Shown here piece by piece: positions 31,945 to 34,376 of a stretch of 34,376 bases of DNA. Each line of letters begins with the position of its first letter. The stretch's first letter is position 1. The notes under the pieces were generated by a model. That model did not search any database. It saw nothing but the letters and a program-made list of their open reading frames with translations, and was not told where the DNA came from. The DNA is taken from the NCBI RefSeq assembly GCF_902804475.1, contig NZ_CADCSU010000102.1, forward strand, positions 1-34,376, in the 5' to 3' direction. This DNA is from Flavobacterium bizetiae. GTDB lineage: Bacteria; Bacteroidota; Bacteroidia; Flavobacteriales; Flavobacteriaceae. The translations under genes and the position numbers were made by a program.

Positions 31945-34284
31945 CTAAAATTTGAATGTTAAATTCACTAAGAAATTTGCCGGAGGCTGAGGCGCTCCCC
32001 ATGAACTCCAGTATTTTTTGTTAGAAAGATTGTTTATCTTAACTCCTACTCTCCAGTTTGATTGTTCGTAGAATATTGTTTGATTATAAATAGTATACGA
32101 TGAAATATAAAAGGTATTCGTAGTTGCCATATAACTTTTGTCAACATAATTGGCTCCAACACCAATGCCAAGACCTTTTAAAACGTTTTGAAATTTATAC
32201 GAAGCCCAAAAGTTTACCACATCTTCAGGAGCATCTTGTGCTTTGTTGCCTTCGATAGCTTTATTCGCTTCACTTGTTTTTACGATACGATTATCATTAT
32301 AAGCATATCCCGCTGTAATATCTAAACCAGGAAACGGATTAGCTAAAAATTCAAATTCAACTCCTTTACTTACTTGTTTTCCGTCTTGCTGGTAAGTCAA
32401 ATCAGTTTGTCGTATTACCGCGTTATCGTTTGTAATTTTATAATAACTTATTGTTGCGCTTAATTTTTTATTGAATAATTCTGCCTTTATACCTCCTTCA
32501 TATTGATTTGCATATAAAGGATCTAATACGAGCTGCTCGCCACCAGGTTGTGTAACGGGAGCTAAATTCTGAAATCCGTTCATGTAATTTCCAAATATCG
32601 AAACCTGATCTTTAACAATCTGATAGACTATTCCTAATTTTGGCGATAGCGAGTTTTGACTATACCCCGGTACAGTGCCGCTTTCTTTTCGATCAAAATT
32701 ATCCAATCGTAAACTCGCCATGGCATATAATCGGTCAGCAACGCCTAATACATAAGAAGCATATCCGCTAAAAGTATATTCGTCACGTCCGGCTCTTACC
32801 ACTGGCGCCAGCAATACTTTATCAATTTCGCTTTTCCTAACCGGATTAAAATTAGTGGTTACATCAATTGTTCTAAACGGAGTCGCAGGAGTTGGTGTAG
32901 ACGAAAATGTATCGGTATAATATCTATAGTTAGCCCCCATAAGGATTTTATGTTTTAAAATTCCTGTCGAAAATTCACCATTAAAATTTTGTTGAATATT
33001 GGTGTAATTGCTTGAAATTGGTCCAAAAAGCGTTGCACGTATAGTAGCAGTTGTAGGTGAAGTCCAGGTTGGTAAAACCTGATAACTATAATCTAAGTCT
33101 TCGTTTACATAAGAAAATAAAGTAGTCGATTTCCAGCGATCAGATATTTCATATTCCGCCTGAACAAATGCTTTAGACGAAGACGATTTTGCATCGGCAT
33201 CATCATGAATCAGCGATTTTTTATAATTTAATTGTATATCGCCCGGATTTGTTATGCCTGATGCAGCCGTAACAGTTGGATATAACGGCCTTGTATTGTT
33301 AACTTTAAACAACTCTGCATCAACGCTGAAAGTAAGTTTTTCGCTTGCTTTAAAAATAATACTCGGCGTAAAAGAAAGTGTTTTATTAAAACCATAATCT
33401 AAAAAGCTTTTTTCGTTATTAACCGCGGCATTCAATCTAAATAGCACATTCTTATCTTTCGTTAATGGCGTATTAATATCTACAGTAAGTCGGTTTACGC
33501 CAAAACTTCCTGCCGTATACGAAATTTCAGTAGCAGAGGCCTCAAAAGGTTTTTTGGTAACCAGATTGACAACACCACCAAACGAAGAAGCAGATGAACC
33601 AAATAAAGTTCCCGACGGTCCTTTTAATACCTCTATTCGTTCCACATTTGCAATACCAATACTTGATCTTCCTGACAGTGTTTCCATTCCGTTTCTGGAA
33701 TTAATCCCTACGGTAAAACCTCTAAATATAACGGCAAATCCACCCGAAGGATAATTAAGCGGCACAACTCCGGGCGCATTTCTAACAGCACCTGCAGGAT
33801 CAATTACAATTTGCTCCTGAAGTAACTCTTTGTGGATCACATTATAAACCTGTGGATTTTCTATATTTTTAAGAGGCATACGCGCAACGTACTGCGTTTT
33901 CTTAGAAAGAAGACTTTTTCTGTTATTAATTACAACCTCTTGTAATTCTTTGTTTGAAACTTTTAATTGTACATTCACAGTTGTTGTTTCATTATCCGCA
34001 ACTACAACTTCCTGATCTACAGTTTCGTATCCTGTTAAAGATATTTGCAGAGTATAGGAATTACTGCGTATCCTGCTAAGTTCAAAATTTCCATCTTCAT
34101 TAGTACTGGTATCATATTTTGAATTTTTTAAAATGATATTTACTTCAGATGCAGGCTTTCCATCAGAAGTCGTAATTTTTCCTTTAATTTTTCCATGTCT
34201 TTGTTGTGCAACAGCCGAACATACAGTAAATAAAAAGCTAATAATAAATAAAAACTTTGATGTTCTTATACTAAAATGGTTCAT
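31945..34284 (-). CDS. TonB-dependent siderophore receptor
   Basis: This 779-residue outer-membrane protein has a signal peptide (about 1-27, ending SAVAQQ). The Bacteroidota-type carboxypeptidase-D-like extension (about 32-118) includes GKITTSDGKPASEVNI and LTGYETVDQEV. A plug domain (about 140-245) has APGVVPLNYPSGGFAVIFRGF and VERIEVLKGPSGTLFGSSASSFGGVVNLVTKKP. The rest is a 22-strand-type barrel ending in a terminal Phe (NLTFKF). The plug and barrel features resemble ferrichrome/FhuE-like receptors, so import of a ferric siderophore is likely. The AraC, MFS and siderophore-interacting protein genes a few kilobases away on the same strand fit this. It is a single-gene unit with a well-matched promoter and a terminator. 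Confidence 0.93.
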   Translation of the reverse strand: MNHFSIRTSKFLFIISFLFTVCSAVAQQRHGKIKGKITTSDGKPASEVNIILKNSKYDTSTNEDGNFELSRIRSNSYTLQISLTGYETVDQEVVVADNETTTVNVQLKVSNKELQEVVINNRKSLLSKKTQYVARMPLKNIENPQVYNVIHKELLQEQIVIDPAGAVRNAPGVVPLNYPSGGFAVIFRGFTVGINSRNGMETLSGRSSIGIANVERIEVLKGPSGTLFGSSASSFGGVVNLVTKKPFEASATEISYTAGSFGVNRLTVDINTPLTKDKNVLFRLNAAVNNEKSFLDYGFNKTLSFTPSIIFKASEKLTFSVDAELFKVNNTRPLYPTVTAASGITNPGDIQLNYKKSLIHDDADAKSSSSKAFVQAEYEISDRWKSTTLFSYVNEDLDYSYQVLPTWTSPTTATIRATLFGPISSNYTNIQQNFNGEFSTGILKHKILMGANYRYYTDTFSSTPTPATPFRTIDVTTNFNPVRKSEIDKVLLAPVVRAGRDEYTFSGYASYVLGVADRLYAMASLRLDNFDRKESGTVPGYSQNSLSPKLGIVYQIVKDQVSIFGNYMNGFQNLAPVTQPGGEQLVLDPLYANQYEGGIKAELFNKKLSATISYYKITNDNAVIRQTDLTYQQDGKQVSKGVEFEFLANPFPGLDITAGYAYNDNRIVKTSEANKAIEGNKAQDAPEDVVNFWASYKFQNVLKGLGIGVGANYVDKSYMATTNTFYISSYTIYNQTIFYEQSNWRVGVKINNLSNKKYWSSWGAPQPPANFLVNLTFKF

Positions 34285-34337
34285 TGATTTTATATTTGGT
34301 TAATACTTGTTCTTATTTAGAATTAATAAAAACAATA

Positions 34338-34367
34338 CAAAAGTAGAAATTAATAACACTTTAACAA
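34338..34367 (-). promoter_or_regulatory. Bacteroidota-type promoter of the TonB-dependent receptor
   Basis: On the minus strand TTG (34367-34365), exactly 19 nt, then TACTTTTG (34345-34338) matches the Bacteroidota consensus TTG-N19-TAnnTTTG. Transcription should start near 34331 and give a leader of about 45 nt. I saw no obvious Fur box, though the AT-rich leader makes that hard to judge. Confidence 0.75.
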
Positions 34368-34376
34368 GTATTATTA

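Overview
The window looks like a chromosomal segment of a Flavobacterium-type Bacteroidota. It is AT-rich. It carries a type IX secretion (T9SS) substrate with a gliding-type C-terminal domain, a PorP/SprF protein, a two-component propeller sensor and a TonB-dependent receptor with a carboxypeptidase-D-like extension. Two good matches to the Bacteroidota promoter form (TTG, 19-20 nt, TAnnTTTG) are present. No rRNA, tRNA, CRISPR, insertion sequence or phage gene was seen.

Region 1 (143-10818, minus strand) is a surface-adhesin operon: a 2584-residue adhesin with a tandem array of thirteen 95-residue repeats, then a PorP/SprF-like outer-membrane protein, then an OmpA/TPR/beta-propeller protein. 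Region 2 (11128-14797) is a periplasmic-propeller sensor kinase and a NarL-type response regulator, tail to tail. Region 3 (15024-16480) is a small cysteine-containing exported protein and a DoxD-DoxA fusion (thiosulfate:quinone oxidoreductase-like).

Region 4 (16730-22262, plus strand) is the most notable: a tightly packed seven-gene operon with an FAD-dependent oxidoreductase, a methyltransferase, a type III polyketide synthase, a FabZ-like dehydratase, a ketoacyl synthase, an acyl carrier protein and a phosphopantetheinyl transferase. It reads as a self-contained phenolic-lipid or alkylpyrone-type pathway. A dedicated partial type II fatty-acid system would make or shape the acyl starter, the type III PKS would extend and cyclise it, and the methyltransferase and flavoenzyme would tailor the ring. 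The product cannot be read from the sequence.

Region 5 (22288-26816) is a redox and stress block: an IclR regulator divergent from an aldo/keto reductase with a palindromic operator candidate between them, OsmC, a secreted alpha/beta hydrolase, and an OxyR homologue that keeps the Cys199/Cys208 pair. Region 6 (26945-34284, minus strand) has an iron/siderophore theme: a TonB-dependent siderophore receptor, an AraC regulator, an MFS transporter and a siderophore-interacting flavoprotein, with an exported esterase and a META-domain lipoprotein between them.

Two genes (the sensor kinase and the siderophore-interacting protein) have plausible starts in one frame and their bodies in the -1 frame, joined at an A8 and an A7 run. 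This is either homopolymer base loss or undercalling, or frameshifting. Several start codons were moved from upstream TTG codons to ATG codons on the basis of signal peptides and family N-termini. All family calls were made by reading motifs; no database search was run.
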